From Devosia neptuniae (GTDB taxonomy: Bacteria > Pseudomonadota > Alphaproteobacteria > Rhizobiales > Devosiaceae), in assembly GCF_025452235.1 (NCBI RefSeq), contig NZ_CP104965.1, positions 310,001 to 374,000 of the forward strand: 64,000 nucleotides of DNA. Direction: 5' to 3'. The notes under the pieces were generated by a model. The model searched no databases. It saw only the letters and a program-made list of their open reading frames with translations, and was not told the origin of the DNA. Below are positions 33,943 to 41,656 of the stretch, in pieces. Position numbers and translations under genes: made by a program. Each line of letters opens with the position of its first letter. The first letter of the stretch is position 1.

Positions 33943-34365
33943 TCAATTGATGATTTCGCCCCGCTTGTCGGGGGGCACTGCAATCAGTCGTTCCCGCCAC
34001 ATCTGCAATGCTTCGGGCGTCAATCTGGTCCACTCCGTGATTTCGCGAATGACCTTGAGCGGTGCGCTGCTGCGATATGACCGGGTGGGATTGCCGGGAA
34101 ATTTCTTGTCGGTCACATTCGGGTCGTTCTCGAATGCCCCGGTCGGCTCCACCGCATAAACACGCGGCACCGCCCCGCCCCCGGCCAGTTCCGCCGCGAT
34201 TTCGGCAGCCAGCCCAGCCCCGTCCACACGGGCGGTAAAGTAGATGTGGTTCATCACCACTTCAGGACGATAGTTCGACCGATACCCCGCCTTGAGCAAA
34301 TCCCCCACGCGCAAATCCGCGATCGTACCGTGAAAAAACGGTCCCGCGTCCAACACTTCGGCCAT
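33943..34365 (-). CDS. arr: Rifampin ADP-ribosyltransferase
   Basis: Transfers ADP-ribose from NAD+ to the 23-hydroxyl of rifamycins and so inactivates them. The 140-residue chain is full length and carries Arr landmarks: GPFFHGTIADL, RSNYRPEVVMNHIYF, YAVEPTGAFENDPNV and KFPGNPTRSYRS. The ATG at 34365 has AAGGA eight bases upstream; the nearby ATG at 34371 is closer than usual to the site. Chromosomal arr genes occur in soil bacteria, but here it borders a lower-G+C patch. Confidence 0.94.
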   Translation of the reverse strand: MAEVLDAGPFFHGTIADLRVGDLLKAGYRSNYRPEVVMNHIYFTARVDGAGLAAEIAAELAGGGAVPRVYAVEPTGAFENDPNVTDKKFPGNPTRSYRSSAPLKVIREITEWTRLTPEALQMWRERLIAVPPDKRGEIIN

Positions 34366-34465
34366 CGTCATCGTCCTTATAATGTGTGTCTGTTTGTAGC
34401 CGGCGACCCAAGCGGCGCCAACAAACTCACGCTCCTCACCACCGGGTTCCCGCGAAAGCCTCACT

Positions 34466-34613
34466 TGTTGATCTGAGGTAAATGTTCATCTTGAGGTTGG
34501 GGGCGGAAGGCCACTTCGGGCAACTGAGATGGGTAAGCGGACGATTGATTAGTCGATGCGCGCTGTCGCGATGTAATCCAACTCGACCACTCGCGAATAT
34601 CCGTAGCGAAAGG
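34466..34613. other. Gap between arr and the two-gene system
   Basis: No gene or clear signal seen. With lower G+C like the adjacent operon, it may belong to the same acquired patch. Confidence 0.4.
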
Positions 34614-35366
34614 TCAACGCAGCGACAACACTATGTTGTCTACCAAGTCTGAAATTGTATCGTTCGCTTGATGTTGGCCGATAACAACGGAGGAGGGGTG
34701 AGCGGCAGCGTTCCTGCGCTTCAATTTTTCAAAGAGAATCTCTGCCTGATTTTTGTCAATTAACCCTGCCGTTTGACAGCACTCAACTACCGTACGCTCT
34801 GTGAGTGCAACCAAATCCTTCTGAGTGCCGATCGCGACTGCCTTACCCTGTAGCTTGCGCTTAATGCCGTCGTTCAAGGCGGCAAGCCGTTCGTCAGTCG
34901 AAGTGGCCCATCTGGTGAGGTGATCGTACGCGAGGTTCCAAGCCATTACTGTCGTCGCCCGAAACGCACCGGCCTTGTAACAGGCAAGCGTCTCAGAAAG
35001 AAAAGCTCGTTCGGTCAAGTCTGGTACTTTGGACGGAAGGTCGGCGAGCGATTTAGCGACGGCCACTTGAACGGCGTCACCAGCGAGCCGCCGGTCGAGT
35101 TCACGCCGGAGATTCCCCGCTAGCCGGTACAGCCCTTTCTCCCGAACCAGTTGTGGCGGCTTCTTTGCAGCTAACCGCGGGAGATAGACGCTCATATCTG
35201 GCGGATCGATACCAGCTGCGCGAAAACACTCGCGGAGATAGTTGGCATCCACCCCCATCTTCTGCTGCCTAACCTCGACGAACCATGTCAGCATCAGAAG
35301 TTGGTCGACTGCGCTCTTTTTATAGAAGCCGATAGTATGTGAGGCGAAATCAGCGACTGACATCAT
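34614..35366 (-). CDS. Unrecognised protein: winged-helix-like N-terminus and HEPN-like C-terminus
   Basis: Protein of 250 residues, second gene of a two-gene operon. Residues 12-95 look like a winged helix (DQLLMLTWFVEVRQQKMGV ... GLYRLAGNLRRELDRRLA) and can be aligned with the end of its partner. Residues 125-250 resemble a HEPN fold: LACYKAGAFRATTVMAWNLA then KRRNAAAHPS, giving R-x4-H at about Arg218/His223, the RNase motif of HEPN toxins and effectors. The start overlaps the partner stop (ATGA). G+C is clearly below the flanks. Function is not known; a nucleic-acid-cleaving effector is my inference. Confidence 0.7.
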   Translation of the reverse strand: MMSVADFASHTIGFYKKSAVDQLLMLTWFVEVRQQKMGVDANYLRECFRAAGIDPPDMSVYLPRLAAKKPPQLVREKGLYRLAGNLRRELDRRLAGDAVQVAVAKSLADLPSKVPDLTERAFLSETLACYKAGAFRATTVMAWNLAYDHLTRWATSTDERLAALNDGIKRKLQGKAVAIGTQKDLVALTERTVVECCQTAGLIDKNQAEILFEKLKRRNAAAHPSSVVIGQHQANDTISDLVDNIVLSLR

Positions 35367-35971
35367 CCACCAGAGGCGAGTTTCTTGACCTTCGCAAGCC
35401 CGAGGTGATTGATGGCATATTCCCCTCGGTTGCCACTCGCCATCAGTTTTTGGCTTTTCAAGTAGCGCAGGACCGAACCAAAGTCCTCGATCCCGGCAGG
35501 CCATTCCAAGGTCCGGTAGCCGGTGTAGATGTGAGCTGTCGTAACGGCTGATGTGTCCCGGTGCTCCTTGAACCACGCAGCGATCACTAGATAACGGTCA
35601 ACGTCACTATCGATTGCATTATGAATATCCGCGAACGATTTGAGCGACACATCAGCGTCAAAGTCCAAATCAAGGACTTCAGGAGTTGTTGGCTTACGGG
35701 AGGCCTTTGGCTTATTTCGTTGCGGCTTGTCCACCTCGACCAGGTCGTCATCCGCGTACTCTTCCACCAACGAACCATCAGTCCCATCGCTAACGAGCAT
35801 CTGCTCAACCGGCGCTGCGGTTAGCCGCTGTTGAATGATTGTGGTAGAGGGTTTGACCGCGCTTTGAATGGCCGAAAATATTTGTGTCAGATCGCTCTCT
35901 GCGCCCTCAGCTTCCAACAACATGAAGCGAACCTTTGTCGTTCCGCCCCGAGAACTCGGCTGTTTAGACAT
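35363..35971 (-). CDS. Unrecognised partner protein with C-terminal winged-helix-like domain
   Basis: Protein of 202 residues starting at ATG 35971. Part one (residues 10-60) has TTKVRFMLLEAEGAESDL and FSAIQSAVKPS, a possible strand-helix unit; an acidic, low-complexity linker (EEYADDDLVEVDKP, then Lys/Pro-rich) follows; residues 130-202 (DRYLVIAAWFKEHRDTSAV, LRYLKSQKLMASGNRGEYA) look like a winged helix shared with its partner. It may bind DNA or hold the HEPN-like protein in check. Two direct repeats of AGTGAACA stand 22-40 bp upstream. Confidence 0.7.
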   Translation of the reverse strand: MSKQPSSRGGTTKVRFMLLEAEGAESDLTQIFSAIQSAVKPSTTIIQQRLTAAPVEQMLVSDGTDGSLVEEYADDDLVEVDKPQRNKPKASRKPTTPEVLDLDFDADVSLKSFADIHNAIDSDVDRYLVIAAWFKEHRDTSAVTTAHIYTGYRTLEWPAGIEDFGSVLRYLKSQKLMASGNRGEYAINHLGLAKVKKLASGG

Positions 35972-35992
35972 GCGACGACCCCCGTTAACCTT

Positions 35993-36011
35993 AGTGAACA
36001 GTAAGTGAACA
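35993..36011. promoter_or_regulatory. Tandem direct repeat AGTGAACA-N3-AGTGAACA upstream of the two-gene system
   Basis: Two identical 8-mers (35993-36000 and 36004-36011) spaced one helical turn apart, 22 bp before the first start codon. This is what an operator for a winged-helix autorepressor would look like. Confidence 0.5.
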
Positions 36012-36205
36012 CACGTCCTGGGGCAAGGATACTCGCAGGAAATTCCACAACCAGTCTTGGTAGTTCCACGCCCTAAGGCCATGGCTCCAAAGCAAAAGTA
36101 TTCGCTTGAACCGCTGGCGCTTGCTCAATGGCAGTTTCGGGAAGTACTATTCAAGTGCGAATGGCCGCCGTCGGGTCGTTTGCAGCCAAACCATCCTACG
36201 AGCCC

Positions 36206-37531
36206 CTACCCCAACGCCTCCAGAAACCGCATCGGCTGCCCTGTCGACGCCGTCACCAATTCCCCCTGCCACATCACCGTCTTGCCGCGCACGATCGTGC
36301 CCACGGGCCAACCCGTTACCGTCACGCCATCATAGGGCGTCCACCCCGCGCGACTCTTCACCCATTCATTGGTGATGGTCTCGCGGCGCTTGAGATCGAC
36401 AATGGTCAGGTCGGCATCATAGCCCACCGCGATCCGGCCCTTATTGGCGATGCCGAACAGCCGGTTGGGCCCATGGCTGGTCATATCCACAAACCGCGCC
36501 AGGCTCAGCTTTCCGGCATTTACGTGATCGAGCATGGTCGGCACCAGCGTCTGCACGCCCGTCATGCCGGAATGGGAATCGGGATAGGCGTGGTCCTTTT
36601 CCTCGCGCGTGTGCGGGGCGTGGTCGGAGCCCAGAATGTCGGCGACGCCGTTCTGCACCCCGCCCCAGATTGCCTCGCGATGCGCCTTGTCGCGCACCGG
36701 CGGGTTCATCTGGGCATAGGTGTCCAGCCGAGTGTAAGCCGTCTCGTCCAGCGTCAGATGGTGCGGCGTGACCTCAACGCTGGCCACGTCCTTGTGGTCG
36801 GCCAGATAGGCGATCTCTTCGCCGGTCGAGATATGCAGCACATGGATGCGCTTGCCCGTCTTGCGGGCCAGGCCCACCAGACGCTTGGTGGAATTGAGCG
36901 CCACTTCGGGCGAGCGCCAGACCGGGTGGCTGGAGGGATCGCCCGGCACGCGCAGATGCTTGCGCTGCTCGAGCATATATTCGTCTTCGGAGTGGAAGGC
37001 CGCGCGGCGGGAAATCGCGCGCAGAATGGCTTCGACGCCATCATCGTCGGCCACGAGGAGCGAGCCGGTCGAGGAGCCCATGAACACTTTGACGCCGGCG
37101 CAGCCGGGCAGCTTTTCGAGTTCCGCCAATTGGCCGACATTTTCATGGGTGCCCCCGATATAGAAGGCGAAGTCGCAATGCATGCGATTGGTGCCGGCGG
37201 CGATCTTGGCCTCAAAGGTTTCCCGGCTGGTGGTCAGCGGGTTGGTATTGGGCATTTCGAACACCCCGGTCACCCCGCCCATCACCGCCGAGAGGGAGCC
37301 TGATTCAAGGTCTTCCTTATGGGTCAGGCCGGGTTCGCGGAAATGCACCTGCGTATCGATGACGCCGGGCAGGATATGCAGCCCCTTGCAATCCACCACC
37401 GCATCGGCCGTATCGCGCGCCAGCGCCCCCAGAGCCGCGATCCGCCCGCCGCTGACGCCGATGTCGGATTGCCCCTCACCGTCATGGTTGACCAGCGTAG
37501 CGTTCTTGAAAATCGTGTCGTAGTGCGCCAT
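36206..37531 (-). CDS. pyrC: Dihydroorotase (type I, alphaproteobacterial)
   Basis: Zinc amidohydrolase of 441 residues that cyclises carbamoyl-aspartate to dihydroorotate in pyrimidine synthesis. DTQVHFREPG gives the HxH ligands, GVKVFMGSSTG the bridging Lys region, HVLHISTGEE a His ligand and GSDHAPHT the Asp and His. The sequence class also covers allantoinase-like enzymes, so the exact substrate is inferred from the alphaproteobacterial genome pattern. The upstream gap (37532-37646) separates it from the divergent ygfZ. Confidence 0.88.
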   Translation of the reverse strand: MAHYDTIFKNATLVNHDGEGQSDIGVSGGRIAALGALARDTADAVVDCKGLHILPGVIDTQVHFREPGLTHKEDLESGSLSAVMGGVTGVFEMPNTNPLTTSRETFEAKIAAGTNRMHCDFAFYIGGTHENVGQLAELEKLPGCAGVKVFMGSSTGSLLVADDDGVEAILRAISRRAAFHSEDEYMLEQRKHLRVPGDPSSHPVWRSPEVALNSTKRLVGLARKTGKRIHVLHISTGEEIAYLADHKDVASVEVTPHHLTLDETAYTRLDTYAQMNPPVRDKAHREAIWGGVQNGVADILGSDHAPHTREEKDHAYPDSHSGMTGVQTLVPTMLDHVNAGKLSLARFVDMTSHGPNRLFGIANKGRIAVGYDADLTIVDLKRRETITNEWVKSRAGWTPYDGVTVTGWPVGTIVRGKTVMWQGELVTASTGQPMRFLEALG

Positions 37532-37606
37532 GTCTGTGGTCCCGCCGATGGTTGATTGCGTCTGGTTCTAAAAGGTCGCGGCCTTGCCTGTCCATCCCAT
37601 CACCGG

Positions 37607-37633
37607 GTCATTCCCGCCCAAGCGGGACCTCTG
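37607..37633. repeat. Short palindromic repeat, copy 2
   Basis: GTCATTCCCGC and GCGGGACCTCTG form a hairpin with loop CCAA. It matches the reverse complement of the element at 19840-19867 and lies in the leader of ygfZ. Confidence 0.65.
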
Positions 37634-37646
37634 TTCGGAGCGTCCG

Positions 37647-38465
37647 ATGACCATTCTTTTGCGTGCCGACCGTGCCGTTTTCCGCTTTTCGGGGCCGGAT
37701 GCGCATAAACTGGTCAATGACGTGGTCACCGGTCACATTCCGCACGAGCCGGGCGTCGCCGCCTGGTGGGCGCTGCTCTCCGCGCAGGGCAAGGTTTTGG
37801 CCGAGGGACTGGCCGGTTGGGCCGACGACGCGCTCTGGCTCGACGTGCATCTGTCCGTGGCCGACGATTTCTTCAAGCGCATGAAAATGTATCGCCTGCG
37901 CGCCCAGGTGGTGATCGACGATCTGCGGGAAAGCCACCGCGTCGGCTTTTCCGATGCGCCCGCGCCCGAGTTGATCTCCCACCGGGATGGGACCGAATTG
38001 GGTTGGCGCATTATCGCCCCCGTCGAAGCGACGGCTGGGTGGGCGGCCGATGACCGGGCCTACCACGCCGCCCGCATTGCCCGCGGCATTCCCCAGCTTG
38101 GTCCCGATTTCCCCGGCATGGATGCCTTCGCTCATGATCTGGGCATGGATATTCTAGACGGCATCGATTTCGTCAAAGGCTGCTATGTCGGCCAGGAAGT
38201 GGTCTCCCGCATGAAACATCGCGGCACCGCGCGGCGGCGGCCGGTGATTGTTTCGGGCATCGACGCCGCGGCCGGCACGCCCGTCATGGCCGGCACGCGT
38301 GAGGCAGGCAGCATTGGCGCGGTGGTCGATGGCAAGGCTGTCGCCATTTTGCGGCTTGACCGCATTACCGATCCGGCTGCGGTCACGGTCGATGGTAAAC
38401 CGGTTTCGGTCAGCCTGCCGGGCTGGGCCACCTATCAGTTCGGCGAGACTGTCGCAGATGAGTAG
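37647..38465 (+). CDS. ygfZ: Folate-binding Fe-S cluster repair protein YgfZ
   Basis: GcvT-like protein of 272 residues that uses folate in iron-sulfur cluster maintenance. The hallmark KGCYVGQEVVSRM with its conserved Cys is near residue 180, after the FRFSGPDAHKLVNDVVTG start that is shared with aminomethyltransferase folds. ATG 37647 has CGGAG six bases upstream; a longer frame would pass through the palindromic repeat. Confidence 0.92.
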   Translation: MTILLRADRAVFRFSGPDAHKLVNDVVTGHIPHEPGVAAWWALLSAQGKVLAEGLAGWADDALWLDVHLSVADDFFKRMKMYRLRAQVVIDDLRESHRVGFSDAPAPELISHRDGTELGWRIIAPVEATAGWAADDRAYHAARIARGIPQLGPDFPGMDAFAHDLGMDILDGIDFVKGCYVGQEVVSRMKHRGTARRRPVIVSGIDAAAGTPVMAGTREAGSIGAVVDGKAVAILRLDRITDPAAVTVDGKPVSVSLPGWATYQFGETVADE

Positions 38466-38493
38466 CCATTGTTGGCGAATCGAAGCGTCAGGG

Positions 38494-38508
38494 TTAACAG
38501 TCAGGTAA
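38494..38508. promoter_or_regulatory. CtrA-like site TTAA-N7-GTAA
   Basis: Seven of eight consensus bases, 25 bp before the HD-hydrolase start codon. Position close to the start suggests repression if bound. Confidence 0.35.
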
Positions 38509-38532
38509 CTCATTCCTGGTTTTCGGGGCATC

Positions 38533-39135
38533 ATGGCACGCGCTAGTGGACGCGCCTGGCAACGCATGTTGTCGGGTCGCCGGCTCGATATTCTCGATCC
38601 CTCGCCGATGGATGTCGAGCTCTCCGACATCGCGCATGGCCTTGCCCGTGTGGCCCGCTGGAACGGCCAAACGCTGGGCGATTATCCGTTTTCGGTCGCC
38701 CAACATTCAGTGCTGGTGCTCGAACTCTTCCGCGCCCACAATCCCGATTGCGAGGGCGTCGCCCAGCTCCAGGCTCTGCTGCATGACGCCCCTGAATATG
38801 TCATGGGCGACATCATCTCGCCCTTCAAGGCGGCCATGGGCGGCAATTACAAAGACGTCGAAAACCGTTTGCTGTCAGCGATTTACCTGCGCTTCTCGCT
38901 GCCCTCTGCGCAGACCGGCGCACTCGCCAAGCTGATCAAGAAAGCCGACCGCGAAGCCGCGTTTTTCGAGGCCATCCACCTGGCCGGCTTCGAAGACACA
39001 GAGGCGCGAAAACTCTTCGGCGAACCCAGCATGCCCGCCTTCGATGTCGAGGCCTTCGATCGCCTGATCCGGCCCTGGCCGACCCGCGAAGCCCATGACC
39101 GCTTCGTCGACGCCTTCGAGGCTATCACCCTCTGA
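38533..39135 (+). CDS. HD-domain hydrolase, YfbR-like
   Basis: Protein of 200 residues in the HD family related to 5'-deoxynucleotidase YfbR. Metal residues are visible in VARWNGQT, SVAQHSVLV, ALLHDAPEYVMGD and KKADREA. Relatives dephosphorylate deoxynucleoside monophosphates; here the extra N-terminal segment (RRLDILDPSPMDVEL) is typical of a rhizobial subgroup whose substrate is not settled. Confidence 0.87.
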   Translation: MARASGRAWQRMLSGRRLDILDPSPMDVELSDIAHGLARVARWNGQTLGDYPFSVAQHSVLVLELFRAHNPDCEGVAQLQALLHDAPEYVMGDIISPFKAAMGGNYKDVENRLLSAIYLRFSLPSAQTGALAKLIKKADREAAFFEAIHLAGFEDTEARKLFGEPSMPAFDVEAFDRLIRPWPTREAHDRFVDAFEAITL

Positions 39136-39191
39136 TCCGTGGATATTAACCCTAACAAAGGATGAATTTTGCCACGCGCCGTCCGCCGTGG

Positions 39192-39206
39192 TTACTGAAG
39201 CGTTAA
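39192..39206. promoter_or_regulatory. CtrA-like site TTAC-N7-TTAA
   Basis: Seven of eight consensus bases, 38 bp before the exported-protein gene at 39244; a TTAACCCTAAC motif lies 35 bp further upstream. Confidence 0.35.
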
Positions 39207-39243
39207 CAGAACTCTGCCGACGCTTCATTTCGGGACGGAAATC

Positions 39244-39762
39244 ATGGATCTGCCAGATCGTCATATGCTGTTGGGCATGGCCCTCGGCGCCGTCTGCGCC
39301 ACTGTTCTGGCAGCAATCGGGCCGGGCTTCGTGGTCAAGGCATTCGGGGATGAGTTTGCGGCGCCGGGATTTGATCCCTCCCAACTCGTCAAGTTCGAAG
39401 GCACTAACTATCTGGTAGAGAACGAGGATTGGGTTTCGACCACGCCGCTGTCGAGCACGCGGGTCAAAAAGATCGAGATGGGCAAAGTGTCCTATGTGGA
39501 CATCACCACCACCGCGACCGGCACCTATTCAACCGATGCGATGTTTTCCAACCACATCCAGTATCCCGGCATTTCGGTCGAGCGCGCGCCTTGGCCGCAT
39601 AACCGAAACCGCAACCATTTCTCGTTCTGGAGCAATGGCAGCTGGTCCTCGTTCAACAGCAAACCCGGCAATTCCTGGTTTTATCTCAACACCGGCGCCG
39701 TGACGCTGAGCCAGCTGGGCGACGTCGTCTGCGTCGCCACAGCCTCGGTTCGCGTCTGCTGA
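39244..39762 (+). CDS. Hypothetical membrane-anchored exported protein
   Basis: Unrecognised, 172 residues. A single hydrophobic segment (MLLGMALGAVCATVLAAIG) near the start probably anchors it; the remainder is rich in Ser, Thr, Asn and Trp with beta-type patterns (KVSYVDITTTATGTYS, FSFWSNGSWSSFNS) and two late Cys (VVCVATASVRVC) that could pair. Possibly periplasmic. It converges with the cell-wall hydrolase gene, end to end. Confidence 0.6.
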   Translation: MDLPDRHMLLGMALGAVCATVLAAIGPGFVVKAFGDEFAAPGFDPSQLVKFEGTNYLVENEDWVSTTPLSSTRVKKIEMGKVSYVDITTTATGTYSTDAMFSNHIQYPGISVERAPWPHNRNRNHFSFWSNGSWSSFNSKPGNSWFYLNTGAVTLSQLGDVVCVATASVRVC

Positions 39763-40839
39763 TCAGCCAAACATCCAGCCGTTCTTGAACTTGTAGAAGA
39801 CGTGCAGCCCGATCTGGGTCACCTTCTGCATGCGCGGCGCCCAGGCGGGGCGCACATAGGTGGCGTGGTAGTGGGTCGCGTCGCCCACCTCGGTCAGATA
39901 AAGCTCGCCATCGGTGAAGCGCTTGGCAATATCCTCAGCCTGCGCCCAGGATTTCTGGTCGTTGACGACCTCGGGAATGCCGTCGCACGCAAACGAGAAC
40001 TGGCAGGAATTGCGCCGGTGCTGGTTCTGGAACACCACGCCGCAGATCGTATTGGGATAGCGATGATCCCTAACGCGGTTGAGCACGACCTGAGCCACCG
40101 CGACCTGCCCACGATAGGCCTCGCCGCGCGCCTCAAAATAGATCGCGGTGGCCAGGCACCAGAGTTCCTTGGTGGACGCCTGCATGACAGCGCCTTCCGA
40201 GAAACCGCCGGTAACCGGCGCATTGGCGCGGGCATAAGCCAGTTGTTCGGAGGCAACGGCGGGAATGGGATCGCCCGGCGGCAGCGCCGCCATGGGGCCA
40301 CCGGCATTGGGGGCGATGCCGGCAATGGCGTCGAGCGCCGCTGCGGCATTAGGATTGATCATCGCCACGGACATGCGCGGCCCCTCTTCCACATCGCCCG
40401 TACCCTGGCCGGTGACGGCCGCGAGGCGGGACTGGCCCAGATCGGTCGGGTCCGGGGGCGGGGAGCGAAGCGCAGCAAGGCGGGTGCGCACTTCCTCGAA
40501 ACTGCGCGAAATGGCGAGCGCATCGACCTTCGGCCTGACCCGGTCGGTCTTTTCGGCACGGTTGGGGCCGGTGAAGCTGGCAGTTTGAAAGAGGTGATCG
40601 ACCGAGCCGGTAATGACTGCATCGGTCCCGGTAAAGGACAGGCTGGCTTCGGCAATCTTGACACCGGGCAGGCCCAGATCACCAAGGGGATCAGCAGCCG
40701 GGCCGAAGGCCCCGCCGGTCAGGCCGGCATAGCTTAGGGTGCAAAACACCCCCACCGCCATCAGCTTGGCAAAGGGATGCCCCCGACGAACCGCTCTAGC
40801 CGGGCGCAAACGCGCCGCGGTCCGGTGTGGACTGGCCAT
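39763..40839 (-). CDS. SleB-like cell-wall hydrolase
   Basis: Protein of 358 residues. An N-terminal hydrophobic helix (about 30-50) exports or anchors it, a Pro/Ala-rich linker follows, and the last 135 residues form a Hydrolase_2 domain with AIYFEARGEAYRGQVAVA, containing the catalytic Glu, and HRRNSCQFSFACDG with ATHYHATYVRP. It likely trims peptidoglycan. ATG 40839 preferred to a TTG at 40854. The upstream region has TTATTAGGGTTAG, resembling half CtrA sites. Confidence 0.88.
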   Translation of the reverse strand: MASPHRTAARLRPARAVRRGHPFAKLMAVGVFCTLSYAGLTGGAFGPAADPLGDLGLPGVKIAEASLSFTGTDAVITGSVDHLFQTASFTGPNRAEKTDRVRPKVDALAISRSFEEVRTRLAALRSPPPDPTDLGQSRLAAVTGQGTGDVEEGPRMSVAMINPNAAAALDAIAGIAPNAGGPMAALPPGDPIPAVASEQLAYARANAPVTGGFSEGAVMQASTKELWCLATAIYFEARGEAYRGQVAVAQVVLNRVRDHRYPNTICGVVFQNQHRRNSCQFSFACDGIPEVVNDQKSWAQAEDIAKRFTDGELYLTEVGDATHYHATYVRPAWAPRMQKVTQIGLHVFYKFKNGWMFG

Positions 40840-41018
40840 CAAAACACTACTCAACGCTACGCAACAAAACTACTGATCGGCGAAAGTGACGCTAAAATGC
40901 CGACAGAAGAAGTTATCGCTTATTAGGGTTAGCAGCGCGTAAACGAGCAATCCGGCACGCAAAAGGACTCAACATGGCCGTTATCCGGCCGAAATGTGAA
41001 GGCTGATTTGTCGCAGGA

Positions 41019-41573
41019 CTAGTTGCAGGCGGCCCGAACCGGGGCGACTTGCTCGATAAATCCATCCACCCGGAACCGCACCGACAGCGATCGGGAATTG
41101 GCCGGGGTTACCCGCGCCGTCAAATTGGTCGTGCCCACGAGGCCATCGAGAAACGCCTCGGCATCCCGGCTATTGTTGATGAGCACGGCGGTATTGTCGG
41201 CATTGACCGGCAAGGTACGGCTGCGGGCGGCCTGCACATCATATTGCAGCGTCAGGCCGGCATCATTGCCCAAGGCTGACAGGTTGTTGCCCGCAAAAGC
41301 AAAGGCGACGCTGAGCAGGCCCGCATCACAGGAGACGGTCATGATGGCCGGAGCGCGGCCGCTGGGACGCGCCGGGATCAATTGCTCGGATTCCAAGGAA
41401 ACGCTGACGTCTTGCCCGCTGGTCGTGGCGGCACGGAATATTCCGTCATAGCAGATCAGGCGTTCGACATCGCCCGCAATAGCAGCGCATTGCTCGCCGC
41501 TGGTTTGCGCGAAGGCTTGTGGCGAAGTTGCGAAAAACAGCGGCAGCAGTGCCAAAACCGGCAAGAATTTCAC
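41019..41573 (-). CDS. Exported protein with VasI-like Cys-Tyr-Asp motif
   Basis: Protein of 184 residues with a clear signal peptide (FLPVLALLPLFFATSPQAFA, cleavage near residue 22). The mature start EQCAAIAGDVERLICYDG matches the beginning of VasI-like and related exported proteins in which the two Cys pair. No type VI secretion genes are nearby, so only export is supported. Function unknown. Confidence 0.65.
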   Translation of the reverse strand: MKFLPVLALLPLFFATSPQAFAQTSGEQCAAIAGDVERLICYDGIFRAATTSGQDVSVSLESEQLIPARPSGRAPAIMTVSCDAGLLSVAFAFAGNNLSALGNDAGLTLQYDVQAARSRTLPVNADNTAVLINNSRDAEAFLDGLVGTTNLTARVTPANSRSLSVRFRVDGFIEQVAPVRAACN

Positions 41574-41656
41574 TTGGTCTTTGTTCCCGTCCCAAACTGA
41601 CCGGTCGATTGGCGCCGGTCTTCATTGCCCCTTATATGGGGAGTGTCGGGCACTAT

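Noticed and set aside
36081..36335. Plus-strand frame starting MAPKQKYSLEPLALAQWQF upstream of pyrC's end
   Set aside because: The beginning looks protein-like, but most of the frame runs antisense into pyrC and becomes compositionally like a shadow.
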